The notes below the pieces were generated by a model that worked only from the letters and a program-made list of their open reading frames with translations, did no database searches and was not told where the DNA came from. 64,000 bases of DNA from Desulfovibrionaceae bacterium (GTDB lineage: Bacteria; Desulfobacterota; Desulfovibrionia; Desulfovibrionales; Desulfovibrionaceae): positions 56,062-120,061 of the forward strand of contig WRIL01000003.1 of assembly GCA_009782775.1 (NCBI GenBank). Direction: 5' to 3'. This document shows, piece after piece, positions 56,497 through 64,000 of the stretch (position 1 is the stretch's first letter; every line of letters starts with the position of its first letter). The position numbers and the translations under genes are program-made.

Positions 56497-57258
56497 TCAA
56501 AGCAGGCCCACGGCCTGTTTCAGGGCCAGCACCTCTGTTTCTTTCAAAGGGCGACAGCCCCCCGCAGGAAGGCTCCCCAGGCTGAGCGGCCCCTGTCCCA
56601 CCCGGCGCAAACGCAGTACGGTCAGCCCCAAATCCCGGCACATGCGACGAATTTGCCGGTTCACCCCCTGGCGCAGGGTCAGGCGCAAAAGCTCCCCCCG
56701 CGCCTTACGGCCCACGCGCTCCACCTCCACCGGGGCCAGGGTTTCTCCTTCCGCCAGGGTCATGCCGGAGCGCATGCGGGCGAGTTCTTCATCCCCGGCT
56801 CCTTCCCGCACCAGGAGCTCATAATATTTTGGCAAATGAAAGGAGGGGTGGGTAAGACGCCTGGTCAGCTCACCGTCATCGGTCAGCAGCAACAGGCCCT
56901 CGGAAAAAAAATCCAGCCGCCCCACCGGGAAAACCCGCCTCCCCGCGTATTCTCCGGGCAGGAGCTGCAGCACTGTCCCCCGCCCCTGGGGATCGGCCAG
57001 GGTGGAAACCACCCCGGCGGGCTTATGCAGCATGAGATAAAGCGGGCCTCCGGGTACGGCGGGTAGCCCATCCTCCTCCACGCGCAATTCCCGATCTCCG
57101 GCCTGGAGCAGATCCCCAGGGCGCAAACGCTGTCCAGGAGCGGCTTTTTGCCCGTTCACCAACACCAGCCCGGCGGCGATCCATTCGTCGGCCTTGCGCC
57201 GCGAACACCATCCCGCCCCGGCCAAGGCTTTGTTGACGCGTATCCCCGAATCACTCAT
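56497..57258 (-). CDS. 16S/23S rRNA pseudouridine synthase (RsuA/RluB/RluE/RluF family)
   Basis: 253 residues. An N-terminal S4 domain (IRVNKALAGAGWCSRRKADE) precedes the catalytic domain with Asp116 in GRLDFFSEGLLLLTDDG; usually Asn-Asp is seen in LLLTNDG, so Asp-Asp is slightly unusual. RQGVNRQIRRMC and LRRVGQGPLSLG are family landmarks. It isomerises one uridine in rRNA; whether it is RluB, RluE, RluF or RsuA is not resolved. Confidence 0.93.
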   Translation of the reverse strand: MSDSGIRVNKALAGAGWCSRRKADEWIAAGLVLVNGQKAAPGQRLRPGDLLQAGDRELRVEEDGLPAVPGGPLYLMLHKPAGVVSTLADPQGRGTVLQLLPGEYAGRRVFPVGRLDFFSEGLLLLTDDGELTRRLTHPSFHLPKYYELLVREGAGDEELARMRSGMTLAEGETLAPVEVERVGRKARGELLRLTLRQGVNRQIRRMCRDLGLTVLRLRRVGQGPLSLGSLPAGGCRPLKETEVLALKQAVGLL

Positions 57259-57401
57259 TCTGAAAGCTTAACGTGAAAGCCCCTTCATGTCATCGGCGAA
57301 ATCCGGCAAACAACATCAATTTACGACAATCCAAAACTTGCCCTGAGAGGATAAAGAGCGTAAAGCGAGGCAACAAACATGCCACGTTCAAGGAGGGTTA
57401 T

Positions 57402-58784
57402 ATGGAGGCACTCATCACCCGCCTGTCGGAACTGCTGGAACAGAAGCGCTGGGGCGCTCTGAAGCAGGAGATGAACCAACTTGAGCCCTTTTATATCGCG
57501 GAGCTTCTGGAAAAATTACCCGCCTCGGAACAGGTGATTCTTTTCCGCCTGCTCTCCCGCGCCCAGGCCAAACTGGCCTTTGAATATCTCTCGTACAGCG
57601 ACAAGAAACAAATCAGTGAACAACTGGCGGAAAACCGCAACGAACTGGCCGCCCTGCTCAACGACCTGGACCCGGACGACCGGACGGCCTTCTTTGAGGA
57701 ACTGCCTGGAGAAGTAAGCCAGCGCTTGGCGCAGTTGCTCACCAAAGAAGAACGGGAAATCACCACCCGCCTCCTGGGCTACCCGGAGGAAAGCATCGGC
57801 CGCCTGATGACCCCGGAATATGTGGCCGTCAGGCCCCATTTCACTGTGCAACAGGCCCTAGGGCATATCCGCCGCTTCGGACGCGACTCGGAAACCCTCA
57901 ATGTCGTCTATGTGGTGGACAACCAGTGGAAGCTGGTGGACGATCTGCGCATCCGGGAACTCATCCTGGCCGCGCCCGAGCAGACCATTTCGGAAATCAG
58001 CGATGGCCGCTTCATTTCTCTGAACGCCCTGGACGACCAGGAAGCTGCGGTTAAAACCTTCAAGGACCATGACCGGGTGGCCCTGCCGGTGACTGACAGC
58101 GATGGGACCCTGGTGGGCATCGTGACCATTGACGACGTAATGGATGTGGCGGAAGAAGAGAATACTGAAGACTTCCATAAGTTCGGCGGCTCGGAGGATC
58201 TGGATCTTTCCTACACCCGCACCCCCCTGCTGGACCTGGTCAGAAAGCGCGCCGGCTGGCTTATTTTGCTCTTTCTCGGAGAGATGCTCACCGCCTCGGC
58301 CATGGCCTATTTTGATGGGGAGATATCCAAGGCCGTGGTCCTGGCCCTGTTCATCCCCCTGATCATCTCCAGCGGCGGCAATTCAGGCTCCCAGGCCGCC
58401 AGCCTGATCATCCGCTCCTTGGCCCTGAACGAACTGCGCCTGGGAAACTGGTTCCAGGTGATGACCAAAGAGCTTCTTTCCGGGCTGCTCCTGGGTTCCG
58501 CCCTGGCGGCCATCGGCTTTGTCCGCATCCTGATCTGGCAGAAGGCCGGCCTGTACGATTACGGCGATTACTGGATCCCGGTGGGGCTGACCGTCTCCGT
58601 GACCCTGATCTTCGTGGTCATGTGGGGGACTCTCTCCGGATCGATGATCCCCTTGGCCCTCAAACGCTGCGGGATGGATCCGGCCACAGCCTCCGCTCCC
58701 TTCGTGGCCACGCTGGTGGACGTGACCGGGCTGGTCATCTATTTCTCGGTAGCCGCGCTCTTCCTCCGCGGAACCTTGTTGTGA
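57402..58784 (+). CDS. mgtE: Magnesium transporter MgtE
   Basis: 460 residues. MgtE N-domain (about 15-120, superhelical), two CBS domains (about 140-255; DVMDVAEEENTEDFHK is the linker), then five membrane helices with GNSGSQAASLIIRSLALNE, whose residues form the ion gate. It imports Mg2+ and closes when cytosolic Mg2+ is high. ATG 57402 has AAGGAGGG upstream; the frame runs further up but without a site. No M-box riboswitch was seen in the 143 bases before it. Confidence 0.95.
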   Translation: MEALITRLSELLEQKRWGALKQEMNQLEPFYIAELLEKLPASEQVILFRLLSRAQAKLAFEYLSYSDKKQISEQLAENRNELAALLNDLDPDDRTAFFEELPGEVSQRLAQLLTKEEREITTRLLGYPEESIGRLMTPEYVAVRPHFTVQQALGHIRRFGRDSETLNVVYVVDNQWKLVDDLRIRELILAAPEQTISEISDGRFISLNALDDQEAAVKTFKDHDRVALPVTDSDGTLVGIVTIDDVMDVAEEENTEDFHKFGGSEDLDLSYTRTPLLDLVRKRAGWLILLFLGEMLTASAMAYFDGEISKAVVLALFIPLIISSGGNSGSQAASLIIRSLALNELRLGNWFQVMTKELLSGLLLGSALAAIGFVRILIWQKAGLYDYGDYWIPVGLTVSVTLIFVVMWGTLSGSMIPLALKRCGMDPATASAPFVATLVDVTGLVIYFSVAALFLRGTLL

Positions 58785-58785
58785 A

Positions 58786-59673
58786 TTATTCCCGGGTTTT
58801 CCAGCGGTGGTGCATCCAGAACCATTGCTCCGGGCATTGACGGACGAATTCTTCCACGGCCCTGGTATAAAACTCGGCGATGCTCCGGGTTTTTTCGGCA
58901 ATACTCCCTTCCAGGGCGCCGGCATCCAGAGGTTCCAGGGCCACGTATTCGTAGCCCCCATCGGCCTTGCGGCGCAAACAGGATGGATAGACCATCGCCT
59001 TGGCGCGCAGGGCCAGCAGGGCCGGCCCCAGGTTCACAGCCGCACTTTCGCCCAGGAAAGGCAAAAAGACGGCCTCGGACTGGCGGCTGGTATTGTGGTC
59101 CACAAGAAAGGCTACCGTGCCATTTTCGCGCAGTATCTGGAGCACGGCGGGAGCGGCGTTGCGGTGCCCCAAAATTTCCACCCCGCCATTGGAACGCAAA
59201 CGGCGAAACAGGACCGCGGCGGCGCTGTTCTTTTGTTCGCGCACCACAATAGCCCGCCGCCACTCGGGGCGAACGGCGCTGGAGACTCCGGCATTGAGCT
59301 CCCAGGCACCCAGGTGACAAGTTACGGCGACCACCGGCCTTTTTTCCGCCAGCATCTCCAAAAAATACCGGGGGAGAGGGGCCAGCCGCCGGTTGTTCTC
59401 TCCCAGGGTGAAATCCCGGGCCAGTGGCAATTCCAAAAAAGAGCGGAAGGTATGCTCAAAGCTGGCCTTGGCAATACGACGGGCTTCCAGAGGGCCGACA
59501 TTCAGATGGCGCCCGATGGACTCCATGGCGTAACGGCGCCGGGAAGCGGCCAAAATCCAGAGAGAACGCCCCAGAAATCCGCCCAACTTGTACACGCCCC
59601 CGAAACCCAGGGCGCGAATCAGGCGGCAGAAGAACAGATAAACGGCGAGCTGCATACGACCCCAAATGGACAT
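58786..59673 (-). CDS. lpxL: Lipid A biosynthesis lauroyl/myristoyl acyltransferase (LpxL/HtrB family)
   Basis: About 295 residues. An N-terminal hydrophobic anchor (LAVYLFFCRLIRALGFGGVY) precedes the catalytic motif VTCHLGAWELNAG, an HX4E acyltransferase dyad, and later ALDAGAL. It transfers a secondary acyl chain to Kdo-lipid A or a similar acceptor. ATG at 59673 has a TGAGG site; the frame extends upstream to 59703 over the DUF374 stop. It ends one base from mgtE and is the last of three minus-strand lipid genes. Confidence 0.9.
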   Translation of the reverse strand: MSIWGRMQLAVYLFFCRLIRALGFGGVYKLGGFLGRSLWILAASRRRYAMESIGRHLNVGPLEARRIAKASFEHTFRSFLELPLARDFTLGENNRRLAPLPRYFLEMLAEKRPVVAVTCHLGAWELNAGVSSAVRPEWRRAIVVREQKNSAAAVLFRRLRSNGGVEILGHRNAAPAVLQILRENGTVAFLVDHNTSRQSEAVFLPFLGESAAVNLGPALLALRAKAMVYPSCLRRKADGGYEYVALEPLDAGALEGSIAEKTRSIAEFYTRAVEEFVRQCPEQWFWMHHRWKTRE

Positions 59674-59681
59674 ACCCAGCC

Positions 59682-60326
59682 TCAATGCTCCGGAAAGGCG
59701 CAAATTTCCAGCGCCTCCATCTTTTCTTTAAGCCTGGTCCGTTCCCGGGCCAGGGCTTCTTCGGTCAGTTCCCCTTCCCCCAGGCGGTAAGGCTCGGCAT
59801 AAACCAGGCGTACCCGGCTGAAGGGCAGAGGCAGACAGAAACGATCCCAACTGCCGAAGCGCAGGCAGCGGGAGGCGAAAATGCGCACCGGCGTCATCCA
59901 AGCCTCACAATAATGCGCCAGAAAAACGGCCCCATCCTTGACCTGATGGTAAGGACCGCGCGGCCCGTCCAGGGCGATGCAAGGACTCTGCCGTTTTTCC
60001 CGTATGCCTTGGGCCGCCGAACGCAAGGCGGCAACCCCGCCCCGGCTGCTGGAACCCCGGACCAGCCCGAAGCCGAATTTTTCGGCCATGAGGGACAGAA
60101 ATTCCCCATCCGCGCTCCGGCTGATCATGGCCGCCAGCCTGAGCTGCCTCTTAAAGCGCCAGACGGTGAAAATCTCCCCGTGCCAGACACAGACGATCGC
60201 GCATTCCCCTCTGGCGTCCAGAGCATCCAGGGCCTCTCTCCCTATTTCCTCACAGCGCAGGCTGGAGGTCCACAGACGGTAAAGCGGCGGGAGCAGTACG
60301 CTTAAGAGTCGGTAGCGCAATTTCAT
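59682..60326 (-). CDS. DUF374 family protein (lysophospholipid acyltransferase-like)
   Basis: 214 residues. After an N-terminal hydrophobic segment comes VCVWHGEIFTVW (a WHG in place of HX4D), SRSADGEFLSLMAEKFG and the mark of the family SSSRGGVAALRS and ALDGPRGPYHQVKDGAVFLA. This family resembles glycerolphosphate/lipid acyltransferases and is often next to lpxL/msbA; activity is inferred. The ATG overlaps the msbA stop. Confidence 0.88.
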   Translation of the reverse strand: MKLRYRLLSVLLPPLYRLWTSSLRCEEIGREALDALDARGECAIVCVWHGEIFTVWRFKRQLRLAAMISRSADGEFLSLMAEKFGFGLVRGSSSRGGVAALRSAAQGIREKRQSPCIALDGPRGPYHQVKDGAVFLAHYCEAWMTPVRIFASRCLRFGSWDRFCLPLPFSRVRLVYAEPYRLGEGELTEEALARERTRLKEKMEALEICAFPEH

Positions 60327-62182
60327 GGCTGTTCGCTGAACTGCATGGCGTAAAGTTTGGCATACAGAGGGCTGCTTTCCAACAGGGAACGATGACGGCC
60401 CTCGGCCTCCACCCGGCCCTCCCGCATGACCAGAATGCGATCCGCCTCCAGCACAGTGGAAAGGCGATGGGCGATGACGATGCTGGTGCGCCCGCGCATA
60501 AGGTTTTCCAGGGCGCGCTGCACAATCTTTTCCGACTCCGAATCCAGGGCGCTGGTGGCCTCGTCCAGGATCAGGATGGGGGCATCCTTGGCGATGGCCC
60601 TGGCAATAGTCAGGCGTTGCTTCTGCCCACCGGAGAGCTTGACCCCGCGCTCGCCCACCAGGGTATCATAGCCTTCCGGCATGGACATGATGAATTCATG
60701 GGCATAGGCGGCCTCGGCGGCGGCGATGATCCGCTCCTCGCTGAAACCGGGCTGGCCGTAGGCGATATTCTCCCGGATGGACTGGTTGAAGAGAAAGTTA
60801 TCCTGGGCCACAATGGCAATACCCGCGCGCAACGAGGCCAGGGTATATTCCCGCAAATCCACGCCGTTCAGCAGGATGCACCCTGCCGTGGGGTCATAAA
60901 AACGGGGCAGCAGGCTGATGAAAGTGCTCTTGCCTGCGCCGGAAGGGCCGACCAGGGCCAGACGCTCGCCCTGGCGGACGGTCAGGTTCAGATCCCGCAG
61001 GGCCTGTATGTCTTTATCATAAGAAAAAGAAACTCCCTCAAAACGCAGTTCCATGTTCGACAGAGGCTGCTCCAGCCTGACGGTTCCTTCCTTTTCTTCC
61101 ACGTTTTCCCGCGAATCCAGGATGTCAAAAACCCGTTCCGCCCCGGCCAGAGCGCGCTGGATTTCATTGTTGGCGCTGTTCAGCCTCTTGATCGGCTCAT
61201 AGAGCAGGGCCAGAGCGGCCATGAAAGACATGAAGGTGCCGGGAGTGGACTTGCCCTCAATGACCTGCAAGCCGCCGATGAAAAGCACAAAACCTATGCC
61301 CAGGGCGCCCACCAGCTCCATTACCGCCGAAGAGGATTCCGAGGCCAGCACCTGCTTGAGGGAAATGCTGAAGAGACGCCGGTTTTCCCGCTCAAAACGC
61401 TCCCCTTCTCTCTTTTCCATGGAAAAGGCTTTGACCACCCGTATGCCGCTCAAAATCTCGTGCAGGAGCACGGAGGCGTCGGCATAGATGGCCTGCCCGT
61501 CCCGCCCCAGGCGGCGCAGCTTGCGCCCGAAATAGACAAAGGGGAAAAAGGCCAAGGGCAGGACCACAACGGCCAGCAAGGCCAGTTGAAAATTTTGATA
61601 AAAAACCACGGCCATAAGGCCGGTCATGGTCAGCACTTGGCGGACCACCACTACCACCGAGGGGAGGCTGGAACGAATCATGGCCACGTCATTGATGATG
61701 CGCGACATGAGCTGCCCCACCTGCGCCCCTTCATAATAACGCAGCGGGAGTTTGATGATCTTGCCGTACAGCTCATCGCGCAGATTTTCCAGCACCTTCA
61801 GCCCGCAGTATTGCATCAGGTATTGCTGGGAAACCCGCCCTACCCCCTTGGCTATGGTAATCAGCAAAAAGGCCAATGGGACCAGGTACAGGGCCACCCG
61901 ATCCTTGTTCAGGAAAACGTCGTCCATGGCCGGTTTGACGATATAGGCCGTACCCGCCTCGGCTAGGGCGACCAGGATCAGAGCCACCCCGGAGAGGGCT
62001 ACACGGAACTTGTAAGGGCTAAAATAGGAAAAACAGCGCCTGAGCAGGTAGCGGTTGTACCCCCTGCTTCCCGGAGCGGGAACGGGCCTGTCGGCCTGCA
62101 TCCTGGCCTCGCCGGCGGATTGGGAAAACAGAGCCTGGCTGTCCTGATGTCTATCCCGGCCGGCGCCGTGCGGCTGTTCCAT
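60323..62182 (-). CDS. msbA: Lipid A export ABC transporter MsbA
   Basis: About 619 residues from ATG 62182; ATG at 62101 (after GAGGCCAGG) is also possible, and the frame is open to 62269. The membrane domain holds six helices over about 55-350, with YNRYLLRRCFSYFSPYKFRV at its start. The nucleotide-binding domain has Walker A GPSGAGKST, signature KLSGGQKQRLTIARA and Walker B ILILDEATSALD. It flips lipid A-core from the inner to the outer leaflet of the inner membrane. First gene of the msbA-DUF374-lpxL unit. Confidence 0.93.
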   Translation of the reverse strand: MEQPHGAGRDRHQDSQALFSQSAGEARMQADRPVPAPGSRGYNRYLLRRCFSYFSPYKFRVALSGVALILVALAEAGTAYIVKPAMDDVFLNKDRVALYLVPLAFLLITIAKGVGRVSQQYLMQYCGLKVLENLRDELYGKIIKLPLRYYEGAQVGQLMSRIINDVAMIRSSLPSVVVVVRQVLTMTGLMAVVFYQNFQLALLAVVVLPLAFFPFVYFGRKLRRLGRDGQAIYADASVLLHEILSGIRVVKAFSMEKREGERFERENRRLFSISLKQVLASESSSAVMELVGALGIGFVLFIGGLQVIEGKSTPGTFMSFMAALALLYEPIKRLNSANNEIQRALAGAERVFDILDSRENVEEKEGTVRLEQPLSNMELRFEGVSFSYDKDIQALRDLNLTVRQGERLALVGPSGAGKSTFISLLPRFYDPTAGCILLNGVDLREYTLASLRAGIAIVAQDNFLFNQSIRENIAYGQPGFSEERIIAAAEAAYAHEFIMSMPEGYDTLVGERGVKLSGGQKQRLTIARAIAKDAPILILDEATSALDSESEKIVQRALENLMRGRTSIVIAHRLSTVLEADRILVMREGRVEAEGRHRSLLESSPLYAKLYAMQFSEQP

Positions 62183-62332
62183 AGTACATAGCACCCTGTC
62201 CACAAGCTCTCCCGGTCTGAAGCGTGCCGGGACGCCGGATATTATAACAAACCCCCGCGGCATCTCCAAATAAATTCTGAGCCCGTGTTTTTAAGGCAAG
62301 TCTGTCCGGCCCCGTCGCCGCCCAATTTCCCA

Positions 62333-62361
62333 TTGACTCCGGCCTGCGGATGGATTAGGTA
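62333..62361 (+). promoter_or_regulatory. Probable promoter of tRNA-Pro
   Basis: TTGACT at 62333-62338 is followed after 17 bases by TAGGTA at 62356-62361, with the tRNA beginning 11 bases later. The -10 is weak. Confidence 0.45.
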
Positions 62362-62372
62362 AACACTCGGGC

Positions 62373-62450
62373 CGGGATGTAGCGCAGTTTGGCTAGCGCA
62401 CCTGAATGGGGTTCAGGGGGTCGGAGGTTCAAGTCCTCTCATCCCGACCA
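62373..62450 (+). tRNA. tRNA-Pro (anticodon GGG)
   Basis: Acceptor stem CGGGATG pairs with CATCCCG, discriminator A, and encoded CCA (62448-62450). The anticodon arm CCTGA-ATGGGGT-TCAGG gives anticodon GGG, reading CCC/CCU proline codons. The T arm GGAGG-TTCAAGT-CCTCT is regular apart from a closing-pair wobble. tRNA 3' ends like this are common phage/island attachment sites. Confidence 0.95.
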
Positions 62451-62458
62451 GGAATTAC

Positions 62459-62493
62459 AAGGGTTTATGAGTAAAGTCGTAAACCCTTTTTTT
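62459..62493 (+). terminator. Terminator after tRNA-Pro
   Basis: Stem AAGGGTTTA (62459-62467) and TAAACCCTT (62480-62488), with T's running 62487-62493. A standard intrinsic terminator eight bases after the tRNA. Confidence 0.8.
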
Positions 62494-62497
62494 CTTC

Positions 62498-62519
62498 GGG
62501 CTAACACCGGGCTAACACC
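62498..62519. repeat. Tandem 11-bp direct repeat next to tRNA-Pro
   Basis: GGGCTAACACC occurs twice in direct tandem (62498-62508, 62509-62519). A repeated short word beside a tRNA could be integrase arm sites of an integrated element; no integrase gene is in the window, so this is only a pointer. The rest of 62520-62632 shows nothing I can name. Confidence 0.6.
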
Positions 62520-62632
62520 ACGAGGAAGATTGGATGATCGGCAGGGTAGCAGGCAAAAAAAACCAATGACTGTTGAACAAATGACAGGCAGTAAGCGCGA
62601 AACGAAAAACAAAAAAAAGGGCTGGTTATTAG

Positions 62633-63103
62633 TTATTCTTGCCTAGTGATGGGAATGGGCCGAGCGGATGCGCGCATAACAGCTTCCATGGCAGACCGCG
62701 ATAACAAGCGATGCGTTAAATCTCTCAACAGGTCTTCGGATGGGAAAAATTGATACCCACATGTCGCCAAGACGGCGTTAACAATAACCACACTCACATT
62801 GGCGTTGAAATATGCCGTTTTTGCACCTTTGGCATCCGCATCAATCTTTCCTGAAATATAAAATGGTTTTGCAATGATAAGGTGGTATAGGAGGAAAGCG
62901 CATTTTTTTTGTATGTATGGCTCATCTGAGGGGATGCGGATGCCACTATTTTTTACCTCTTCGATTATGTCCGCTTTTAATTTTTCTAGCTCAGCTTGCT
63001 TTGTAAGGGACAGACCTATAAATAGAGCGTCAAACCTCACATTGACAAGGTTGTGCACACGCTGATACCCAAATGAATCACGGCAATATCTTTCCAGAGC
63101 CAT
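62633..63103 (-). CDS. Hypothetical protein in the accessory segment
   Basis: 156 residues, mixed helical, with no motif I recognise. FDALFIGLSLTKQAELEKLK and KKCAFLLYHLIIAKPFYISG look helical; no clear signal peptide. ATG at 63103 shares bases with the preceding stop (TAATG), so it is translated with the 49-residue gene upstream. Last of a three-gene minus-strand set that points toward the tRNA. Confidence 0.55.
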   Translation of the reverse strand: MALERYCRDSFGYQRVHNLVNVRFDALFIGLSLTKQAELEKLKADIIEEVKNSGIRIPSDEPYIQKKCAFLLYHLIIAKPFYISGKIDADAKGAKTAYFNANVSVVIVNAVLATCGYQFFPSEDLLRDLTHRLLSRSAMEAVMRASARPIPITRQE

Positions 63104-63252
63104 TATAAAGATAACGTATCTACTCTTACATCCTTAGTATTAAGCCCCAAATCTACTGCACAGGCAATAGCCATTTTACAGAGATCTTCTGTTACATTTT
63201 TTACAGTTGGAGTACCGCTATTGAAAAAGTCCGTAAGTAGATAGCCAGGCAT
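63103..63252 (-). CDS. Small hypothetical protein (49 aa)
   Basis: A short frame from ATG 63252 to TAA, reading MPGYLLTDFFNSGTPTVKNV, then TEDLCKMAIACAVDLGLNTK and DVRVDTLSL. It starts four bases after the preceding gene and its stop overlaps the next start, which supports a real gene in a tight set. No function can be given. Confidence 0.5.
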   Translation of the reverse strand: MPGYLLTDFFNSGTPTVKNVTEDLCKMAIACAVDLGLNTKDVRVDTLSL

Positions 63253-63256
63253 TTAT

Positions 63257-63460
63257 CTAGCCCCAGATACATTTGTTTGTTTTTTTCAGCACTTCTGATA
63301 ATTGTTCTTTTGTTAGTTCTTTGACAGTAACAGTACGTGATTCAGAAAGATTTGGATTGTGCCTCTGAGTGTTAATAAAATCTATTTTTTCCCCAATAAT
63401 TGTAGAGCCGTCAAAAAATGCATCAATATTCTCCCTCATTTTTTTGTTAATTGATGTCAT
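63257..63460 (-). CDS. Small hypothetical protein (67 aa)
   Basis: 67 charged residues: MTSINKKMRENIDAFFDGST at the start and VTVKELTKEQLSEVLKKTNK near the end. AAAGGAGG lies about seven bases before ATG 63460. It heads the three-gene set. An inverted repeat at 63487-63502 lies just upstream and could be an operator. Not recognised. Confidence 0.6.
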   Translation of the reverse strand: MTSINKKMRENIDAFFDGSTIIGEKIDFINTQRHNPNLSESRTVTVKELTKEQLSEVLKKTNKCIWG

Positions 63461-63486
63461 ACTACTGGCCTCCTTTATGTTTCCCT

Positions 63487-63502
63487 GCTACATTAGCGTA
63501 GC
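63487..63502. promoter_or_regulatory. Inverted repeat upstream of small-gene set (possible operator)
   Basis: GCTAC-ATTAGC-GTAGC, 5-bp arms around a six-base centre, 27 bases before the start of the 67-residue gene. On the minus strand a weak TTGAGT-N18-TACGCT promoter overlaps it. The rest of the gap, 63503-63649, is AT-rich and shows no gene. Confidence 0.4.
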
Positions 63503-63649
63503 AAAATTTAGGCCAAAAACTCAAATAATGTGTCCAACCACGCGGTTACCAAGAGTGTGTTATTTTAACAGAAAGACAGATGATCGCGCAAGAAATAATG
63601 TCAAGCTAAATTTTCTATAAAATATCTATAATTATACCTCGGGCCCCAC

Positions 63650-63685
63650 GAAAAACCCCCGCCTCCAGGGTAGAAGACGGGGGCA
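63650..63685 (-). terminator. Minus-strand terminator after the right-end genes
   Basis: Read on the minus strand, CCCCCG and CGGGGG pair around a loop and are followed by TTTTT. It would end transcription coming from the genes at the right edge and separates them from the small-gene set. Confidence 0.65.
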
Positions 63686-63691
63686 TGGCCG

Positions 63692-63716
63692 AACTATTGC
63701 AAAAATTGCAATAGTT
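63692..63716. repeat. Perfect 11-bp hairpin, 3-base loop
   Basis: AACTATTGCAA (63692-63702) and TTGCAATAGTT (63706-63716) with loop AAA. It stands just downstream of the stop of the 64-residue gene and before the terminator, as a second 3' structure. Confidence 0.6.
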
Positions 63717-63726
63717 GGCGGTGGTG

Positions 63727-63921
63727 TTATGCCTGATCGCAAAACAGGATAGGACCTTTGAGCTGTTCCAATATGGCATCCAGCGTTGCTACAAAGTCAG
63801 AACAGCTATTACCTTTGTGGACAAGGGCCGCACTCAGAACGCGGACAAGCGCCTGAACGCGAAGCAGGGCAACGTAGGCATCGCTGGCGCTCGGTTCGGT
63901 GCGTGTAGTATTGGCGCTCAT
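63727..63921 (-). CDS. Small hypothetical protein (64 aa), phage-like
   Basis: 64 residues: MSANTTRTEPSASDAYVALL then RVQALVRVLSAALVHKGNSC, mainly helical, ending ILEQLKGPILFCDQA. An AGGGGGTGA site precedes the ATG, which also overlaps the upstream stop (ATGA). Small helical proteins like this, in overlapping pairs, are common in prophages; not recognised further. Confidence 0.55.
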   Translation of the reverse strand: MSANTTRTEPSASDAYVALLRVQALVRVLSAALVHKGNSCSDFVATLDAILEQLKGPILFCDQA

Positions 63922-64000
63922 GCGTCACCCCCTGCTTCCATCCAGTCTTTCAAAACAGAATATAGGCCATCCGCTTGAATATGGCGCACCGTCCCACCCA
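63918..64000 (-). CDS. C-terminal end of a gene entering from the right edge (partial)
   Basis: A minus-strand frame open from the window end finishes TGA at 63918-63920 with tail VRHIQADGLYSVLKDWMEAG. Its stop overlaps the next ATG, which supports coding. Too short to name; a phage regulator or similar is possible. Confidence 0.5.
   Translation of the reverse strand, partial: GGTVRHIQADGLYSVLKDWMEAGGDA

Noticed and set aside
57259..57401. M-box or other magnesium riboswitch before mgtE
   Set aside because: The gap is only 143 bases and shows no paired elements of that class.
60392..61966. Long plus-strand open frame opposite msbA
   Set aside because: Antisense to all MsbA motifs; no ribosome site or recognisable domain.
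62389..62646. Plus-strand open frame of 85 codons starting inside tRNA-Pro
   Set aside because: It runs through the tRNA and its terminator; composition is not coding-like.
1..64000. CRISPR arrays, insertion sequences, rRNA genes
   Set aside because: No regularly spaced repeats, transposase frames or rRNA sequences were noticed on either strand.

Overview
This is about 64 kb of a GC-rich Gram-negative chromosome. Everything fits a sulfate reducer of the Desulfovibrio type (Desulfobacterota): an LpxL/MsbA outer-membrane toolkit, an ABC-transporter O-antigen locus, the ftsH-folP-glmM-galU run, and an S10-spc-alpha ribosomal operon in which secY is followed by map and rpmJ without adk or infA. 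The genus is inferred from gene content and order recalled from memory; no search was run.

Layout. (1) Positions 1-30437, all on the + strand, are the 3' part of a large surface-polysaccharide (O-antigen type) locus. It holds six GT2/GT4 glycosyltransferase genes plus one GT2 domain joined to a methyltransferase, an asparagine-synthase-type amidotransferase, a Wzm/Wzt export pair, several SAM methyltransferases, an aldo/keto reductase, a sugar isomerase, an FAD oxidoreductase, a nucleotide-sugar set (Gfo/Idh dehydrogenase, formyltransferase, DegT aminotransferase), a deacetylase, a transglutaminase-like protein and large membrane proteins. Many genes overlap by ATGA, so it probably reads as one or a few long transcripts. 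It is a mosaic: sharply AT-rich blocks (from about 6.3 to 7.85 kb and parts of 9.2-11.3 kb) are inserted, and there are three gene remnants (FemAB-like, GH43-like propeller, WecB). (2) 30.6-40.99 kb is housekeeping: lon (+), fliS and fliD (-), then ftsH-folP-glmM-galU (+). (3) 41.0-55.7 kb is a terminator, a promoter, a long structured leader, and 28 ribosomal-protein, secY, map and rpoA genes. (4) 55.8-62.2 kb has a secreted protein, an RsuA/RluB-type pseudouridine synthase, mgtE, and a minus-strand lipid cluster msbA-DUF374-lpxL. (5) At 62373 lies tRNA-Pro(GGG), and beyond it an AT-richer accessory segment with small unknown minus-strand genes, which looks like the edge of an integrated element.

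How they work together. The left locus makes a polymer in the cytoplasm, decorates it (methyl, amino/formamido, amide groups) and exports it through Wzm/Wzt. GalU and GlmM supply precursors, and MsbA, the LpxL-like and the DUF374 acyltransferase-like proteins build and flip the lipid A anchor.

Most interesting points: a C9A7 homopolymer exactly at the junction of a methyltransferase and a GT2 domain that sit in different frames (phase variation, slippage or error); a recombination-like composition break inside wzt; gene remnants that record past serotype exchange; a GT2 pair in which one member lacks the catalytic DxD; the structured leader before rpsJ; and the unknown gene cassette next to tRNA-Pro.
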